Assembly (NCBI GenBank): GCA_050084985.1
Contig: JBITNC010000001.1
Coordinates: 155,558,001-155,622,000, forward strand
Length of the DNA stretch: 64,000 bases
Source of the DNA: Nageia nagi
Taxonomy: Eukaryota; Pinophyta
Direction: 5' to 3'
Position numbers and translations under genes: made by a program. Shown here one piece after another: positions 60,914 through 64,000 of the stretch. Positions within the stretch are counted from its first letter, which is position 1. Each line of letters starts with the position of its first letter. The notes under the pieces are model-generated. The model had not been told where the DNA came from, made no database searches, and saw only the letters and a program-made list of their open reading frames with translations.

Positions 60914-63482
60914 GGAGCAAATTGTACAGAAGAGATTAAAAGGAGGATTTCGGGAATTGTTTCAGTTTTGTTGTGATTTTCAGAGCTAAGAGTGTTTTGT
61001 GAATGTGAGAGGAGGTTTTGAAGGACCAAGAAGGCCTTGTAAAGTGATTCCATCCATTGATAGTAGAGAGCTTTTGAGCTTGATGTAGCCCACATTGGGT
61101 GAACTAGGATAAATTGTGCTTGTCTCTTCTTTGGTGAATGCTTTTCTCTTCTCTGTGTTTACAAGTTTATTCCTGATTTTCCTTTACAAGCACTTAATTA
61201 TTTAAGTGTGAATTGATCCATTTGAAAGGTTAAATTTGAAAAATTGTAATCTTATAGTTTATGGATCAATTTTACTCAATGATGCATTTTCCTTGAGATG
61301 GAATTATCATTATCAATACCATGTCATATATAAAGAGTTATAAAATGTAATTCTACTCAATGCTATGATTTCTAGAAGCTGATATCACTATTCTTACTCA
61401 TATATTTTGGTTGATATCATCACCTTTGAAATGTGATAGTGCTTCTTTCACCGTTTCCTACATCAAAATAAGGTTTCTATTGATGTCATCAAAATTAAAG
61501 TATGGTAATGCTACTTTCATACTTTCCTATATCATGATAAAATTCCTATTGATGTCATCAACCTCAAAGTGTCGTATTGCTTCTTTTACCCTTTCTTGAA
61601 TCGTATCAAGGTTTCTACTAATGCTATTAGCCTCAAAGTGTAGCAATCCATATTATGTACTATTTGACCATGCTTACTTCATATTTGACTGTATTAAACC
61701 TTCTATTGTTCATAGTAGCTCAAATTCTTGCATTTCATATTGTACATGAGCTAATATCAACATTGATAATACCACATTATGGGAAAAAGACATATATTAT
61801 TATTATGAAAATTGATGTCAGTATACTTCTAGTAGAACATCCTGGGAGGGCAAGGATAACACTAAAATACTTATTCTCAAGTTGTTCATAATTTTTATAT
61901 CATCATCACAAAGTTACACTCCTAGGAAAGCAAAAAATAAGAAAATACAAAGGCTTCCAAGCACACTAGATGATGTCAATAGGACATATGCAAATGAGCA
62001 AAGACTGTTTGTAGATGGTAATTTTTTCCTAGAGTAAGAGTGAGAGAGATTTTGTGAATGAACACAAATATTTTGCAAAGCATTGAGGTATTCCTATCTC
62101 TTGAGATTTTCATTTCAATAAGATCAACATGCACATAAGAAGAGTGTAACAATATTAAGTAGTAAGGAAACACACTATTTCTTGGATCTTTACTTTGGTG
62201 ATATCAATACAAAACTTATCTAATCCCCAAAATTATGTGTATATAGAGTTAAATGAGCATTCATGATTGAGTTGATGGGGAGTAAAAGTATTCAACTTTG
62301 AAATGATCATAATTGCAAACCTAGTTAGGAGATTGCATGCAAAATAAGATAAATTTAGAGTACAAAGAAGAATATAAGGGTCACAACTATAGATCCTATT
62401 AGAAGTATTGCATATAGAACTCCATAGATAGTATCCTTCATAAATAATCACAATCGAGAAGGAAATAATTAAATATGGTAGTTGTAGACAATCTCAGAAG
62501 TGTAAGTGCTATCATTGATCAAGAATACTTGAAAGTAGGTGAAGATTTAATGGAAAAATTGATTGTAGATGATATGAGTAGAACTACAAAATAAGGAGGA
62601 TAAATATCCAAGTAGAAGTGATTTCACATATATTCTTATTATTTACCTATTTAATAGCAAAATGTATTATCTAGAGCCCATTCTATTTCCTTAATTCCTT
62701 TTTTTTCCTCCTCTATCATCCTTTAGAAAATTACTTTATTATTCATTCATTTTCTGGAGATATCTAGGCACTACATGATCATTACGACCCATGTATAGAA
62801 ACCATAGTAGTATTGTTATTTATCTTATTATCAAATTTTATCGATAGAGTTATTGTTAGTTTAGCTAGGGATTTTGTTATTCAGGATTTTGTTATATCAC
62901 TTGAAGAAAATTTTGTTCTTGTAATTTTGATTTATGTTCTATGATAATGAACCAGACTAATTAAACATAAAATTATAATATAATATAATCTCCTTTTGTT
63001 GCATATCTATTTTTATTAAATGAATTTCATTACCTACTATAGCCTTATATTATTTGAATGTTAAAATAGCATATTCTTCTTGAATATTTAGCATGGGTTA
63101 TTACATTTTTTGAATGAGAGATGTTGAGTGTTTGTTCAATTGTATTCTTTCATCCATATGGATTTGTTACCCCAATGGATCTAGGCACTAATATTTTTGT
63201 GATTAAATAGATGAGCCCATGGTGGTTGGTCATATTTATTAATACTATTTACTATTGTATTACTTGTTGATTGGTATTTAAGGTATAAACCTCAAGAAAG
63301 ACTCATCATGGTTACATCCTCAAGCTATTTTTATCATATTATCTTAGGTTCAATACCTAAAGAACTACCTAAAAAGGATATCATTACTAGGTGATCTCAT
63401 ATATTTATTTATACCAAGGAGGATTAATAGCCGTGACACTAGATTCAATCGCACAATTGAAGGGGTGTTAATTCTTATCATA

Positions 63483-64000
63483 ATAGTTATATTAAATGAA
63501 ATATCCATTTTGGATGATATTATCATACTTTTGGTGAAAGTTTCTTTAATATGACATTGTGATATCTTCAATTGAAGTAAATAAACAATTTACTCTATTC
63601 AAAATAATTTCAAGTAAAAAAACATTTTTCTCTATTTATAAAAAATATGTAATAAATATCACATAATAACAATTAAATATTCAAAAAATTATGGATTAAT
63701 TTCAACCATCCATTTATACAATTATGAATCAATTTCAACCATTGGATTATTGTTAAACTTACAAAGAAGTGAAAAATGAGCTCTCTACCTCTATATCTTT
63801 CATTTTAGAATGTCTTTCAGGGTATTAATAAAAGTGTATCATTTGTAATATTTATTTAAGATATGATTTCTTTAGTTAAGATAAATAATACCTTTGGGAA
63901 AGATAAAATACACAACATAAGGTTGCTTTTATATTAGTTGAAAATATCATTATGATAAATAAGAAATATATAAAAGAAAAGCCTATCCTCTGGCCAAATT
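63483..64000. other. Unassigned sequence right of element C
   Basis: AT-rich, with no coding motif. GGATTAATTTCAACCATCCA (63691-63710) and GAATCAATTTCAACCATTGG (63726-63745) form a short direct repeat. It could be the rest of element A's leader, or other host DNA; nothing visible decides. Confidence 0.4.

Larger units (their letters stand above)
60102..61268 (+). mobile_element. Solo LTR of a GC-rich element
   Basis: It starts TGATCTGAAA and ends ATGGATCA, with TGATC/GATCA inverted ends, and is flanked by ATTTT at 60097-60101 and 61269-61273. It has no coding content and interrupts the tandem array of the element C 3' LTR. The 60280-60630 part is strikingly GC-rich and CpG-rich against the surroundings, implying a later insertion than its neighbours. 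A TATA box (TATAAAAAG) lies at 60905-60913, so the GC-rich part is the U3 region. Confidence 0.85.
18606..63482 (+). mobile_element. Element C: gag-only LTR retrotransposon, outermost of the nested stack
   Basis: The long-LTR sequence at 18606-20939 continues across element B at 56521-56723 and is repeated at about 59341-63482. Between the two copies lies a short internal region (about 56724-59340) with a gag-like gene and no pol. The site of B is marked by TAGGG at both ends (20940-20944 and 56516-56520), and the 3' copy shows the uninterrupted join near 63200-63290. The outer ends are not clean: the left LTR appears truncated at 18606 and the right end is uncertain within some tens of bases. 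Confidence 0.65.
59341..63482 (+). repeat. 3' LTR of element C, interrupted by a solo LTR
   Basis: It matches 18606-20939 plus 56521-56723 in order. It contains the degenerate array (59380-60101 and 61269-61400), the solo LTR insertion (60102-61268), and about 70-80 bases near 63211-63282 that the 5' copy lacks. The start is imprecise and the end is set where similarity to 56723 stops. Confidence 0.6.

Overview
The window looks like a repeat-dominated intergenic stretch of a large plant nuclear genome. A gymnosperm such as a conifer is my best guess, from the AT-rich base composition, the depth of nesting, the age of the insertions and the retrotransposon lineages present, but the sequence does not prove it. 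I found no intact host gene, rRNA, tRNA or CRISPR. Almost everything recognisable is a decayed mobile element. Coding frames are often traceable over 1 kb and are broken mainly by TAG/TAA/TGA codons where CAG, CAA, CGA or TGG is expected, which is what long-term deamination of methylated cytosine produces.

Layout. Positions 1-1488 hold the primer-binding side and one LTR of a minus-strand element (D) whose body lies left of the window. Positions 1489-5073 are old unassigned DNA with one possible SINE. Positions 5074 to about 18600 hold element A, a minus-strand Ty3/gypsy element of the Tat lineage: gag, protease, RT, RNase H, a second RNase H and integrase, then an unrecognised sense ORF, then an antisense gene with a plant mobile domain (PMD), polypurine tract and 3' LTR. 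Its 5' LTR is missing.

From about 18.6 kb to 63.5 kb there is one nested stack. Element C (gag only, LTRs of about 2.6 kb) is outermost. Element B (three LTRs of 797, 805 and 813 bp, gag only, TSD TAGGG) sits inside the 5' LTR of C. Inside B are: retroelement E1 (21631-30923, minus, TSD CTAGG) in B's first LTR; a hAT DNA transposon (36213-44870, TSD TTTGCCTT); and retroelement E2 (45147-53756, plus, TSD ATAAT). A solo LTR (60102-61268, TSD ATTTT) sits in the 3' LTR of C. Each of these five insertions is supported by a perfect duplication at its two ends, and most also by an uninterrupted copy of the host site elsewhere in the window.

How the parts relate. E1 and E2 carry gag but no recognisable pol, and each carries an antisense PMD gene, as the pol-bearing element A does. 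This suggests non-autonomous partners that share the gag-plus-antisense-PMD design and depend on pol supplied in trans. The hAT element carries a ZNF862-type transposase remnant, a second multi-exon gene on the other strand, and several arrays of 26-30 bp repeats. The most interesting signals are the threefold antisense PMD gene, the unknown ORF downstream of integrase in A, and the accessory gene of the hAT element.
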